From positions 5,838,558 through 5,902,557 of the forward strand of contig JAKCOZ010000040.1 of assembly GCA_022605955.1 (NCBI GenBank): 64,000 bases of DNA, written 5' to 3'. A program made the position numbers and the translations under genes. This document shows, piece after piece, positions 22,901 through 35,275 of the stretch; position 1 is the first letter of the stretch; the number at the start of each line of letters is the position of its first letter. This DNA is from Rallus limicola. Taxonomy: Eukaryota; Chordata; Aves; Gruiformes; Rallidae. The notes below the pieces were generated by a model, which did no database searches, was not told where the DNA came from, and saw only the letters and a program-made list of their open reading frames with translations.

Positions 22901-25900
22901 TACAGCCTGGTGACGGGAGGATTCATCCTCACCACCCTCCCTGGGATGGGGGCTGCAGACCTGCACACCCCCAGCCCCGTCCCTCTCTTGGGCTGTGCTG
23001 CTTCCCATGTGCCAGGACCCAGTGGGCAATGGTGGGGGGCAGCTGGCAGTGGGGGGGAGGGGGTTGGGTTCACCCCCCCCCCCAATTTCCTTGAAGCGCT
23101 GGGGCTTTTCTGAAAGGGCCCTGGGAATCCCTGTGCCGTGTGGGGCTGGGGGCTTCTGTCTCCCCCCAGTGTCAGGGGTGAACCTGCTCCCCCTGGGGCT
23201 GGGTTTGGGCAGGGAGGGTGGGCTGCTCCCTGGAGCCACCCTCAGCCTGGCCACCCGGAGCAAGGGGCAGAGCTGGCAGCAGTGGGCTGCCCATGGACAG
23301 GAATCACCCCTGGAATGGGCATAGTAAGGTGGGGTCGGGGGGGTTACTTTGCCTCCCCCAGCACGGGAAGGGAGGTCCTGAACATCCCAACCCCCAAAGC
23401 ACCAGAGTTTCCCAATGCAGAGACCTGTGAGCTCATGACAGGGATGACACGATGCACCAAGGGGGCTGCCGCACCAGGGAACCCAACCGACCCCCCCCCC
23501 CAGCCCCCCACGCACCATCCAAGGGGGCAGGAAGGGTGGAGACACGGGTGAGGAGCAAAGCGAGGGGGGGGGGATGGATCGCTGGCAGCACGGCTCGGGC
23601 CGTGCCACGGCGCCGGGGCAGCGGCACGCGGAGGGGGCGCTCGGCCTGCGCCCGGGGTGCTGCTGACTCAAAGTTGCCTCTGTGAGAACCGGGGAAAGGG
23701 AAATAGAAAGCGGGGAGGAGAGAGAGAGAGAGAGACACACACACACACACACACACACACGTGCTCCTGGGGAGAGGGGGATGGAGGGAGGGAGGGAGGG
23801 AGGGAGGGAGGGGAGGATGGAAGGAGGAAGGGATGGAGGTGGATGGATGGAGGGAGGGAGGGATGGATGGAGGGAGGGAGGGATGGAGGGAGAGAGGGAG
23901 GAAGGGATGGAGGGAGGGAGGAAGGGAGGGATGGAGGAAGGGATGGAGGGAGGGAGGAAGGGAGGGAGGGAGGAAGGAAGGGATGGAGGGAGGGAGGGAG
24001 GGGTGGCAGGGCCCCGGCTACCCCAAGGTCCGTCCACCCGCAGCCCCCATCCCGCCGCTGCGCTCTGGCCCCGGGCAGCCCCCGCGGCTCTCAGATCTCG
24101 GCAGCGAGCCGGGGACGGCGCTCCTGCCACCCACCAGACTGCGCCCGCATCAAAGGGCGGCAGCGAGGGGCTGCGCTGCCCCCCCTCCGCCCCCCCTCCT
24201 TCCCTGAGCTCTCTCAGGGCGCTGCCTTACCACCCCGGGGTGCCAAAGCCCCCACCGACACCCGCTCCCGGCACAGCGGCGGCGATGCCGGCTTGGGGCC
24301 CCCTCCCCAAACCCCAGCGCGGGCGGGTGGGTGGGTGGGTGGGGTGAGCAGCCAGGTTGGGTCTTGCACCAGCCCTGAGCTGCTGCAAGGAGCAGGGAGG
24401 AAGAAAAACAGCCTTTTTCTGGTTTGGGTGTTTTTTTTTTGACACCTCTCTTGCTCTCCGGCTCCACGAGCTCCCCCTGCACCCCGCTGCCGGCGGAGCC
24501 GAGCTCGAGCGCTGCCGCGGTGCAAACCACAGGGCTCGACCAGGGCATGGGAGGGAGGGCGGGGGTAAGACCCGAAACCATGCACGCCTCGGGGTTATTT
24601 TTAAATCCTTTGGCTCTTCGGGTCCTGGGGCTGCTGCTGGGGGAGGAGGAGGAGGAGAGGGGGGGGCGGGGTGGGGAGCAGGACTGGGTTACCCCAGGTT
24701 TGGGAGGTGGCATGGGAGGGGTGCAGGATGCCTCGGTCAGCTCACACACACACACACGCACCCCCCATCACATCCCACCCCCACGCAGCCCAAAAAGACT
24801 GGGGGATCCTCTGGTTTCTCTCCCCACACGTGTGTCTGGTTCTGGGGCTCTGCAAGGGCCTCGGGGGGGAGTTGGGGAGGGGACACGGGGAGTACGTGGC
24901 CATAGGCAGGGGAGTCAGGGGACACGGGGAGCTGGGGCACACTGGCACATCCAAGGGGTGTCAGGAGGACGCAGGGTGATCCAGGACCCTGGGGACACAG
25001 GGGTGTGAGGACACGGAGCAGGGACACGGTGTCCAGGGCAAACCCAGGGGGGGAAGAGAAATTTGGAGGGGCAGCTGCCCACAAACCCACCTGGGCTCAG
25101 GAGCACAACTCCTCCCCAGGCTGCGGTGCTCCCCCTGCCCACACCCCTGCCAGCCAGCACTGCAGGGGATGGGGAGGGGGGTGCTGCCTGCTTCCTGAGC
25201 CACCTCCTCTCCCAAAGGCAGCCCAGCCCCAGCACCCACAAAACCATGGCTGTGTGGGAGACCAGCACAGCCCCCACGGCACGGCAGAGCGGTGTGGCAC
25301 GGCTGTATGGCATGGCACAGTGACAGGGCACGGCTGTATGGCATGGCACAGCGACAGGGCACGGCTGTATGGCATGGCACAGCATGGTGACACAGCACCA
25401 TGCCAGGACATGGCTATATGGCATGGCACAATGACATGGCACAGCTATATGGCATGGCACAGTGACACAGCCTGGCTGCATGGCACAGCACAGTGCCAGG
25501 GCACAGCTACTTGGCACGGTGACACGGCAGGGTGACATGGCACAGCTGCATGGCATGGCACAGTGACATGGTGACATGGCATGGCACAGTGACATGGAAC
25601 GGCGACACGGCACAGCATGGTGACATGGCACAGCTGCTCAGCCTGGCATGGTGACACAGCACAGTGACATGGCACGGCTGCATGGCACAGCACAGTGACA
25701 TGGTGCCATGGCATGGCACGGTGACACGGCCCGGCCACGCTGTGCAGCACGATGTGGGTACATGGCACAACTACACGTCCCAGCCACGGCGCTGCCTCCA
25801 TCCCCACACACCTGCCAGCCTGGCACCAGTTCCCCCCAGTCCAACCAGCATAGGAGCAGCCTGGGCAAACCATCCCCAAGACCCTCCTCCCAAAAAAGCA

Positions 25901-28900
25901 CAACCGGCCCTCGTGTACCCCCAAATTCCCAGCCAACCCCAGCATCCCTCAAACCAAAGCCAATCCAGCCCTTGTGACGCCAAAGCCCTGCACGTGCCCC
26001 CCTCCCCAAAGCCACCACCGCCAGCCCCTGCGTCCCCCAAATACAAGCCCTCCCCAGCATCCTCTCCCAAGGCAACGCCATTCCCCGGTCCCCAAATGCA
26101 CACACCCCTGCACACCAAAGGCAGCACCGAGTCCCCCCTTCAAGGCAAAAAGCAACCACCCTCCCTCCCCCCCCAAAAAAAAGGCAAAGGCAGCCCTGGC
26201 TTTGAGGCAGCAGAAACTCAGGGCAGGAATTCCCCAGGCCCATCTCAGCGAGTCCTTGGGGCTTTCTGCAGAGATCCTGCCCTGCTGAGCCCCGAGAGCT
26301 GCGGGGTGCAGGGCAGGGACAGGTCCCAGCCAGGGATTATTATTCCTGGGGATGTGTGGGCATGGGATGACATGGGACAACATGGGACGACATGGGACGG
26401 AGCATCGGAGCCAGGGCAGGGGGGTAGGAGAGCATCAGTGGGGCTAAATCCCAGCGCTGCTTCACCCCGTTGATGCCACATCCCACCCAGACTCAGGTCC
26501 CCTCTTGTGGGGACACACCACAGGGGCACTCAGAGAGGAGGGACAAGCACATCCCAGTGAGACAGCATCCCTACACCCCCAACTGGATGGGACACATCAC
26601 CCACCCAATCCTGCAGCCCCTCCCAAGCCCGGTGGGTGCTGGCATTAGGGCACCCCCCCCCACCCCCAGCCCCCAGGCTGGGGTTTTTCCTGTGTCTCAG
26701 CACGCTGCAGCCCAGCTCTGCACTCACATTGGGTTGGGGTTTGGGTTGGTTTTTTTTTTGCAAGAGCAGCTTTGGGGTTGGGGGAAACGGATGTTTTGTG
26801 GCTCCGAGTTTGACATCTCCCTGTGCTGGGTTTGCCATGAGCCCCCCCTGCCCCCTCCAGCACTCACTGTGTCCCCCCTCAAAACCCCAACCCCTCTGCG
26901 GAGCCATCAAGGGGTGGAACTGGGAAAAGAGCCCCAAAAGAGCCTTGGGTTTAGGCTAGGCACTGGCTACAGGGCCTGGATACGCAGCGGAGCAGGAGGG
27001 CACCCCACTTTCCAGACCCCCAGCACCAGATTCCCCAGCCGCCCCGATACGACAGGGATGGGCGCTGCTCCAGCACCAGCCACAACAACTGGGGAACAGA
27101 GAGGAGGGGGGACACAGGGTGAATTTTGGTGGGTTCCTGGAAGGACCTGACCCATGGCGGGTGAAAACAAACCACGGTGTGTGTGTGTGTGTGTGGGGGC
27201 CCCCCCGCTGTCCCTTGTCCCCCAGCCTTTGCCTGATGCTGGGGACACGTCACCCCAGCTGCGACGGTGCCGGTTTGCTGCCCAACGGCCCCGAGGCCGG
27301 TGGGAGGGTGGTGGTGGTGGTGAGTGGGGGGGGGGGGGTGGGGATGAAGGCCGTGGCAAACCAAGCAGCCCCTAACGTGTTTAGACTTCCAACACATTAA
27401 GCAGGTTGGTCTCAGCATCAAAGTGACACCGTCTGTCTGGGCCCAGCGAGGGAAGAGGCTGGAGCATCCCTGCCGGCAGCCCCTGCGCCCAGCCCTGGTG
27501 ATGGGCAGGAAGAGAACCCCCTGGGCAGAGAAATGGGGGTGGGGGGGGAGTGCATGTGTGTGTGTGTGTGTGCGTGTGGGGGGGGGGTGTTATTGCTGCA
27601 GCAGGAGGAGCTGGGGGGGAGGGCTGGGGGGAAAGGGCGTCTCTGCTGCCCTGCACGCAGCGCTGTGTTGTCTCCCCCGTGTTGTGGATTTTTGGGAGCC
27701 ACAGCGGAGCCACTGAGCCTGATCTGGGGGGTTGGGGAGTGAACCACGTGCACCCCTCCCCGCTATTCCCACACTCCCCTCCTTGCACCAGCACCATCCT
27801 GATGAGATAACCCTGGGGCCAGCTCCCCCAGCCCACGTCACCGCACTGTGGGCACCAGCATTTTGGGGTGCCCTTGCTCCAAGTTAGGGGGACTCCACGG
27901 ACCCCACCCCCAGCCTGTGTCGCACCCAGCCCCCTCCAGACCCTGCAAAGAGGGGTCTTTAGCCCCCCACATAACCCCCAACCCTGCCCTGGGCTCTCAC
28001 TACTTGTTGCAGCGCTGAGCTCTGGATCTGACCCGTGGGTTGAGGCCGGATAAACACCACGTCCACCCCCTCCCCCCCCCCGCCCCACCCCACCCCCTCC
28101 TCCGGCACTGGCACCATCCCCGGGAGCTGCCTGGCACAACAAACCCTGCCTGGACACAGGAGCTCTGGGTGCTCCCCCCTCCCACCCCAAACCCTCTTCT
28201 CCTCCCAACAAGCCTCAGCTCCCCTAGAAAATGAGAACCCGGGAGGAAGGGGGGAAGGGAAGGGGGGAGGGGGTGTGTCTGATCCACTTTGTACCCCCCC
28301 ACAGAAAGACATCACCCCAAAACCCACAGGGCTGGATGGGGATCCCTTCTTGCACACACCCACCCCACCCCCCGCCTTGCACGGGTAGATGGGGAACCCC
28401 AGCTTCACCACCGCCCCCCCCAAAAAAAACCTCCGGCCCTTTGAGGACACAAGGCAGGATCCTCCAGCCCCTCACCGTGCCGGCCACCCCCAGATTCCGC
28501 CCCCCCCCCCCCCCCCCCCCCCGCAGCCCACTCGGCTTGTCCTATACACCACTCTGCACCCCAGCACGTGTGTCCACCCCCCCCCAGCATCCCCAGCGCA
28601 CCCCGTATCCCTTCCCACATCCCACACCCACCCTCTGTGATGCCCGTGTGGGGTCCCGGTGCTGCTCCCCCACCCGGTACCCCCCCCCCCCCCGCCCCCA
28701 AACACCCGGTTCCCCGGCACGGTACCCAACCCCCTCCCAATCCTCCTCCGAACCCCCCCCGTACCCCAACTCACCTGCCCTGCTTGGTGATGATCATCTC
28801 GGTCTGGTGCTTGTGGAACTTGGCCCAGAGCGGGTAGTTGTTGAGCATCACCTGCATCTTACCGGCCGCCCGGTACGCGGGGGGGGAGCATAGCGGCCCT

Positions 28901-29259
28901 GCGCGGGGGCACAGCGGAGCGGTCCCGGCACCGTAAGCTCCCTCCGCACCCGCGTACAGCTCCGTGCCCGCGTAACCCTCGACCGCGTAACCCTCGACCG
29001 GAGCGGCGGCGGCGGCGGCGGGCGGCGGAGGAGGCGGCGGCGGCCCCCGGTAAGCCGGGCACGGCCCCAGGAACCGGCCGCCGAAACCACCGGGAGCGGC
29101 GTAAGGTAACGGGGGAGCTCCCGGTTCCGGTCCTCCCCCATCACCGTAGTAAGTTGCGGCGTCCCGGAGGCCCGGCGGGGCTTTGACGAAGCTGGAGGAG
29201 CCGCTGAGCATGGGGGCGGCGGGGCGGGGGGCTCCGGTGCCCGGCTCCAGCGCGCCCAT
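19957..29259 (-). CDS. TBX21: T-box transcription factor T-bet (6 exons, 548 aa)
   Basis: Exons: 29259-28775, 22101-21947, 21807-21686, 21530-21372, 20794-20733 and 20620-19957, all phases consistent; human T-bet is 535 aa. The T-box spans residues 135-327: [96 protein letters not shown] and [13 protein letters not shown]. The C-terminal half is Pro/Tyr/Gly-rich and ends with [11 protein letters not shown], the conserved basic motif. MGALEPG matches the mammalian MGIVEPG head, so the second of two in-frame ATGs (29259) is chosen over the upstream codon at 29325. The N-terminus has Pro8-Ala6 runs and a VEGYA duplication (residues 73-97). T-bet is the master regulator of Th1 and NK programmes (family knowledge). 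Exon 1 lies in a CpG island; intron 1 is 6.7 kb. Confidence 0.97.
21534..21605 (+). repeat. GGGAT/GGGGAT array in TBX21 intron 3
   Basis: Fourteen units on the plus strand, so the TBX21 pre-mRNA carries the C-rich complement. It starts four bases from the acceptor of exon 4, and its CCATCCC complement forms the polypyrimidine tract of that splice site. Confidence 0.9.
23718..24002 (+). repeat. (GA)n(CA)n followed by GGGA/GGAT purine satellite
   Basis: A short AGAGAG run passes into an ACACAC run of about 15 units. After a 20-bp gap come roughly 230 bp of GGGAGGGATGGA-type purine repeats, nearly free of pyrimidines except T in GGAT. Confidence 0.92.
25296..25775 (+). repeat. Minisatellite of GTGACATGGCAC / GCTGTATGGCATGGCAC words
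   Basis: About 480 bp of irregular tandem repeats with a 10-bp sub-period (TGGCACAGTG, ACATGGCACG) organised in 35-45 bp higher units. It is moderately GC-rich, unlike the G/C-run satellites elsewhere in the window. The open frame through it encodes a His/Cys/Met-rich repeat that is not a gene. Confidence 0.9.
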
Positions 29260-30170
29260 GGACGGGCGGGGGGCACCGGCCCCGCTCAGCCGCACATGGG
29301 AGCTTCGCCAACGGCCCCGGGACACGGAGCCGGGCGCGTTTCAACGGTGCTCGCCTCGCCGGGCTCCCGCCGCCCCCTCCATGCCCGGCTTGGGAGGGGA
29401 GAGGGGGAGGGATGGGATGGGATGGGACGGGGCGGAGGGGGGGGGTGGGGGGGAAGGGGTGGGGGGGGGAGCCGAGGCGGCCCGGGGGAAAGCCAAAGGG
29501 GAGAGGGACACAAAAAAAATCCCACCCCAAAACCAAACCAAAGCCCCGGAGAGCCCTCAAAAGTGCCAAGGAGGGGGGTTGTGTGTGGGGGGGGTGGGCC
29601 ACCCTGTCCCGCTGGTCCCGCCGCCGGTCCCCTCACGCGTTCCACCTGCCCATCCCCGTGGCGCCGCGCCTCTTATCTAAAGAAGCGGCTCCGAAACGGC
29701 AGCTCCGCCCCACACCACCCCCCAACACACACCATCCCCACCCACCCCCCCTCCCCGCGGAGGCGGCTCTCACCGGGGCGGGGACGCGAACACGGGGCGG
29801 GGCGGTGGGGGGGGCGGGGGGGGGAGTCGGGCCACGCGTGGACCGGGCCATGCGGGGAGGGTGAGGGGATGCGGGAAGGGGTGTGTGTGTGTGTGTGTGG
29901 GGGGGGGGGGGTGTTTGGGGGACACGGGCGTGGGAAGGGATGGGGGGTGTGTGGGAATATGGGGAAGGATGGGGAGAGGCGGGAGGGGCTGGGGACGTGG
30001 GACACTACGGGGGGGGGGGGGGACACACGACACGGGGGGAGACACAGAGACGGAGCACACTGACCAGGGGGACAGCGCAGGGGTCGCAGTCCCGCCCATA
30101 TTTTGGGGCGGGGGCCACTTAACACCCCGCCCCCCTCCTCCCAGGACCCTTCATTAATCCCTTAATTAGC
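29260..30170 (-). promoter_or_regulatory. TBX21: TBX21 5' flank, CpG-rich promoter region
   Basis: The CpG island begins in exon 1 (about 28850) and extends to about 29430. A GATA-type TTATCT word is at 29672-29677 (CCTCTTATCTAAAGAAG), in the only AT-richer patch of the near flank. From 29740 onward G/C runs and a GT tract (29880-29898) dominate. The TSS is not marked by a TATA box. Confidence 0.45.
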
Positions 30171-30905
30171 GCACTTGCCCCGGGGGTGCTGCGTGGGACC
30201 CCTGTGTGGGGGTCCTTCCCCCCTGAGGAGACCAGGGCAGCCCCCCAAACTCTGCGTGGGTGGTGGGCTCACGGTATTTTGGGTGCTCCCCACACCCCCA
30301 GTGTCCCAGCAGGCAGAGGAGGCTGCTCAGCCCAGCGGGCACCCGGGGAGAGGGGCTGGGGGGTCCTTGGCCTCCTTCCCCTTCGGCTGGGTCGGGGTGT
30401 TCCAAGCTCCCTGGGGATGTGGGGGGGGGGGGGGCAGACAAGCTGTACCCACCCTGGGTGCCCGGTCCCGTGGCCCCCCCAAGGCCGGGCCATCCCGGTC
30501 CCTGCCCTTGACCCGGCTGAGCCAGGGGAAGTCCCCGTGTCCCCCGGAGCCATCGCGGAGGCATTTCGCTCCGGAGGGAACGGTTCCCCTGGCAGCTCCC
30601 CAGCTCAGCGCCCGTCGATATTTTCCATTCCCAGTGGGGCAGCGCCGTGGGAGGGTGGGGGGACCGCTGGGTGACACCCCGCACCCATCACTCCCACACC
30701 GAGCAAAAGGACGAGTGACACTGAGGGTGGGTCCCTCTCCCAGGGGGAGGGATGTGACCAGCCTTCCCCACGCCTGAGGGTCCCCTCTGGGGACAGGGGG
30801 AAAGGGGCACGGGTGGGTCTCTACCAAATCCACATCGAAATCCCCTGGGCCACCGTGCTCAGGGGCTGGGCGGGACCGTGATGCTGGGGGGCAGCATGAG
30901 CACGT

Positions 30906-31106
30906 GGGGACAGGGATGGGGATGGGGACAGGGATGGGGATGGAGCATGGGGATGGGGACAGGGATGAGAATGGGGACAGGGATGAGGTTGGGGGATAGG
31001 GATGGGGACAGTGATGAGCTTTAGGGATGGGGACAGGGATGAGGTTGGGGGATAGGGATGGGGACCAGGACAAGAATGGGCATGGGGACAGGGATGGGGA
31101 CAGACC
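30906..31106 (+). repeat. GGGGACAGGGATGGGGATGG repeat
   Basis: Imperfect tandem copies of GGGGACAGGGAT and GGGGATGGGGAC, related to the GGGAT satellite but interrupted by ACAG words. Intergenic, 1.65 kb upstream of the TBX21 start. Confidence 0.85.
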
Positions 31107-34100
31107 TGCCTCCTCTCACATATATGGGGGGTGGTTGGCTGTGGGGCAGGAGGAAATGGGGAGTTAAGGATGCGTGGGGCAGCGGCTGAGGCCTGGCCGT
31201 GGGGGCCAGATGAATGGGACACCCCAGATCCCCACAGTGTCACCTCCGGGAGCAGGGGGGGGTGTCTCTGTGTGTGTATTGGCCCATCAGACACAGCTTA
31301 GCAGCCATTCGGGCCGGCCTTTCACTGGTGTCATTGTTCAGAGGGGTCCCGGGCTTCAATCACTATGCAACCCCCCCCCCTGCTGAACACCCCCTCACGC
31401 CCCCCTCTGCCTTTCCGGCACCCTGCCAGCTCCTCCTGGCCCCTAATCCCCAGGGAGTTAGGAGGGGAGAGGGCTGTGTTGGGGCGTGTGGCATTGGGGG
31501 GGGGTGGCCACAGCCCCCAGCCCCCTTTCAAGTGCCCACACCTGCCCTGATGTGCACACACCCCCACCCCCACCCCCACACACGTGTACACCCCTCCCTG
31601 CCACAACTGCTGTGGTGTTTGTGTCCAGGGCAGAGCATGGCAGCTGCGCCCCCCCTCCTTCCCTGGACACCCCCTGGGATGCCAGGACATTTCCCCCCCC
31701 CCCCCCCCCCCCCGGCTCCCAACCCATCAGGCAGGAATCCCCCTGCTGAGCTCCCAAGTGAGAAAAAAGAAGGGAAAACAAGGAAATTTCCAGAAAACAT
31801 TTTTCTAGGAGGAAAAATAAAGTCTGAAGGGGGGGGGGGGGGGGGATATGGAAAGAGAGGGGGGGGGAAGCAATTAATTAACCGGGGGGTGTGTGGGGGG
31901 GTGAGCAAGTGCCTCGGCACATGTGCTGGCTGACGTCACGACGTGCTAATTCATTCCTGTTATACCATCGCCGGCGAGGATGAATTCACAGGCACAGCCC
32001 CCCCGCTGCGGGATCAGCCGTGCCGGCCGCCCGGGCGGGTGTCGGGCTCACCAGCATCCCCGCTGCGCCCGTGGCCGGTGACCTGCCACCGCCCCCCCCC
32101 CCCACGTCCTCCCCCCCCCTCCCCCGGCCCCAGGGGTCCCAGTCCTGGATGGTGCCCAGAGCGGGGTCTGGCAGGGTGGGGGATGGAGCGTGGCTCTGTC
32201 CCCGGGGATGTCATGTCCTTGAGTGTCCCCCCCCCACCCCCTCCCAGCCCTGACACCCCAACCCCAGATGGTAAAGTGACACCGGGGACACTGCCCTCCC
32301 TGGGAGATGCAGCGGGACTCCTGGGGGGACGGTTGTCACGAGTGTCCCCGTGCAGGGAGGACTCTTGAGGCCGGGAGGGAGAGGAGGGCTGGGACCCGTG
32401 TCCTGACCGTCACCTTGAGCAGCCTCTGATGGACGGGGATGCTCCTGGCACCCTCAGCCCGGCATCCGGATTGGGTCCCCCCCCCACCCACTGACACGGC
32501 GCCCCTTGGGATGGGACAGTCCCTGCTCAGCGGCCTGAGCTCTCAGCCCTCCGTGGCCTTGGGAGCACCGGGATTTGGGGTCCAACGCTCCCCGCAGCTG
32601 GGCAGCGGCTCTGCAGCAGCGAAGCCAGCCGGGCTCCTCACCGGCAGCCCCCCTTCCCGGCGGGCAGAACCCTTGGGACCTCCTCGAGGCCAAATTCCCC
32701 TGCTTCAACGCCGCCTGCCTCAGTTTCCCTTCCGCAGACGGCTGATGCAACACGGCACTTCGCCCATCCCGGGGTCCCCAGAGGAGAACGGGGCCGGTGG
32801 CCCAGGGTGGCACCGTGTGCTCCCCGTGCCCGGTCCCTCCTGGCCGCCCGTCCGGTTTCCGGCACTCGCCAAAACCCCGGTGCCCGCAGCGGGGCTGGGG
32901 AGGAAGCGGCTCCCGCTGCAGGAGACGCCCCGCGGGCCAGGGCCGCGCTTGCCGCCTCGCACGCTCTGCCCCACGGGCCACATCCCTCCCCAAAACCAGC
33001 CGCAGAGCCGAGCCTGTGCCCGGCCCCGGGCAGGATTTCCACTCTCCTGAGAACACAGCCCCTGGCTTGAGACAAGCGCTCTTGTCATCGCCTCCTCCCT
33101 GCCTCAGTTTCCCCTCCTGCAGCTGCAGCATTTAATATCCCCGACCCTGGGGTTTCCAGTGCCAGCACGGGCGAGGGGGAGGGGGAGGGCAGAGCCTTTG
33201 GGGGAGATGATGCAGGACCCCTCCCTGTCCCATGTCACCTCTGTGATGTCTCCATCCTGCATCTTGCAGCTCCTGGACATCAGTCTGACCGCCCCCAGGA
33301 CCGAACCCCCGGCAGGGACGCAGCGCCAGCCCCCATCAGGATGTCAGCCCGCGTCCCACTGTCCCCAAACCCCTCTGTCCCCACGCTACCCTCCAGTCCA
33401 GACCCTGGGGCAGGGGGTTGGGGGGCCGGTACCACCTCAGGATTTTCCTTTTCCAGCGGGATTTTGGTTTCTGGGATCCAAGAGGAACCCTGGGGGTGAG
33501 GGGGGGGGTGGGGGGGTTATTTTCTTACTAAATGGCATTGTTCCTGTTTTCATTATTAAAACGAGAGCGAAGGCACCGGGCACCCACGAGGGGGAGGGGG
33601 GGGGGGGGCTAAATTTGGTGTGAGGGAAAAGTAAAAATACTCCCCCCACCCCGGAGGAATTTGCATCTCGCTGCTGCTCGGGGGCTGAGCAGCTCGTGGA
33701 GCCATGAATGCAAACCGCAGCGCCCGGCCGGCCACCTGCCACCTGCCCCGGGGACCCCCCTGGATGAGGGGTGGGGTGGGGGGGCCGGGGGAGCATCCTG
33801 CAGCTGGCTGCACCCACCAGCGCTGGGAGCTGTGCAGTGCAGGGGGTGAAGGGTGCGGGGTGGGATGGGGGGGTGGAGGGGTGATGGCTGCACCCCTGGT
33901 TCCTCCTTGCTGTACCCCGGGACAGCCACCCCCCCCTCCCCCAATAGCCCAACCAGACTCCCACCCTTCAAAGCCCCCTCCCGCACCCCCAGCTTGGCTG
34001 TCCCACGGTCACCAAGCACCCTGCTCCCCCCTCCCCAAAAGCAGAGCCAGGTCCCATGCTGGCAGGGGAAACTGAGTCACGGGAGGTGACAAGTGGGGAA

Positions 34101-34680
34101 TGAAGCAGAGCCAGTGGAGGGGTTGGGGGGTGAGGGGGGTGGGGGGGCTCGGTTCCCACCGCAGTGTGTCCTGGTCCCCCTGCTCCTAACGCCGCTGGTC
34201 CCCGCCCTGCACCCCGACACTTACCCTCCTCCTTCCTGCCCCAAACCGCCCGGTGCTGGCAGGCGGCTCCACGCTCCACCCCAGCTATTTGGCAGCCCAA
34301 TTTTTTGGGGGGAAGGGGGGGGGGATGGGGGGAAGCCCCGCGGGGGTAACCCATAGAGTGTGGTGGAGGGGAGCGAGGTACCGTGGCGAGCTCATCCCAC
34401 CATGGGGTTTCCCCAGAGCACCCTCAAACCATCTCATGGGGGGGGGGGGGGGAACCCTGACCGGCCTTGGGACGATGCTCAGCACCTCTGGACCCCTCAC
34501 CCATGGGTGCTGCGGGTGGGGGGGGGGGGCTGCCCCTTCCCCAGAGCCACCACCCGGGCCAGGCCGGGGGTGACAAACCGGTGGCAGCTCCGGGGAGGAG
34601 GGGGGGTGTCAGTGGCCGGGGCGGGGGGGGGGAAGGGAGGGGGGTTGGAGGGGGGGTTGGGGGGGGGGGGGTGGCCGAGC
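31107..34680. other. Intergenic segment upstream of TBX21, no gene seen
   Basis: Mostly single-copy-looking GC-rich sequence with homopolymeric C or G runs (31687-31713, 31828-31845, 32092-32103). No exon with family similarity. It contains the CRE-bearing patch at 31921-31990, and a patch near 33530-33730 with TTTTCATTATTAAAACGAG and TTTGCATCTCGCTGCTGCTC that is less repetitive than its surroundings. Confidence 0.55.
31931..31938. promoter_or_regulatory. Full palindromic CRE TGACGTCA
   Basis: A perfect cAMP-response/ATF palindrome inside a 70-bp patch of balanced base composition (31921-31990), standing out from the G/C-run surroundings. It lies 2.7 kb upstream of the TBX21 start. A regulatory role is inference. 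Confidence 0.4.
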
Positions 34681-34689
34681 AGACGGCTC

Positions 34690-34795
34690 CTTAATCTCGG
34701 GGAAGGAAGCAGCTCTGGTTACGGAGCTGCCCGCGGTGTAAAAGGAGAGCGACAGGAAGAAAAGTCATTAACATCGTTCCTGCCGCTGCCATCCA
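34690..34795. other. Low-repeat patch, candidate conserved noncoding element
   Basis: About 100 bp of balanced composition (CTTAATCTCGGGG, GGTTACGGAGCTG, AGTCATTAACATCGTTCC) between long G runs and C runs. It has no coding frame of note. This is the sort of island that often proves conserved, but nothing here proves function. Confidence 0.3.
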
Positions 34796-35099
34796 AAACC
34801 CCCACCCCACCCCCCCCCACCCGCCCTCCCCGTGCCCGGCCCCGCGCCGCTGCCCCCCGCGCCCCCGCCGCCCCCGGGGGGGCCCTGGCGTGGGGCTGGC
34901 ACAGGACGGGGGTGGGGGGTGTGTGCAGCCGAGGGACACACACACATACACCCCCCCCCCCATACACCCCCCACACCCCCTTTTCGATGTGCCGCTTGGG
35001 GGGCAAGGGGGTGGCAGCGTGCGGGGGGGTCCCCTCGGCATCCCTGTGCCACCGTGCCTGGGGTGGCACCGTCCCCATCACTGTGAGTGGGGCTGGGGT

Positions 35100-35275
35100 G
35101 TGTGAGGGGACTGGTGTGTGTGTGCATGGGTGTGCAAGGGGCTGGGAGGGGCGTGCATGGGTGTGCCAGGGGCCGGGCTGGGTGTGCAAGGGGCCGGGCT
35201 GGGTGTGCAAGGGGCCAGGCTGGGTGTGCAGGGGGTCGGGCTGGGTGTGCAAGGGGGATGCTGTGTGCACAGGGG
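35100..35275 (+). repeat. GTGTGCAAGGGGCCGGGCTGG minisatellite
   Basis: Six to seven copies of a unit of about 21 bp, diverging toward both ends into GTGTGTGCATGGGTGTGCAAGG. Intergenic. Confidence 0.85.

Larger units (their letters stand above)
22102..28774 (-). other. TBX21 intron 1 (6.7 kb), no additional gene seen
   Basis: Contains a CA tract (22135-22175), a GA/CA and GGGA/GGAT block (23718-24002), a GTGACATGGCAC-type minisatellite (25296-25775), further GT tracts (27178-27196, 27555-27580) and long C runs (28499-28522). The remainder is GC-rich single-copy-looking sequence. Long open frames, such as the one over 22610-24130, are repeat translations without family similarity. Intron 1 is a plausible place for T-bet enhancers, but I see no decisive motif cluster. 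Confidence 0.7.

Noticed and set aside
22610..24130. 506-codon open frame on the minus strand in TBX21 intron 1
   Set aside because: It runs through GGGA/GGAT and CA repeats, giving Ser/Pro/Leu low complexity with no family similarity. It is an artefact of GC-rich, repeat-rich DNA.
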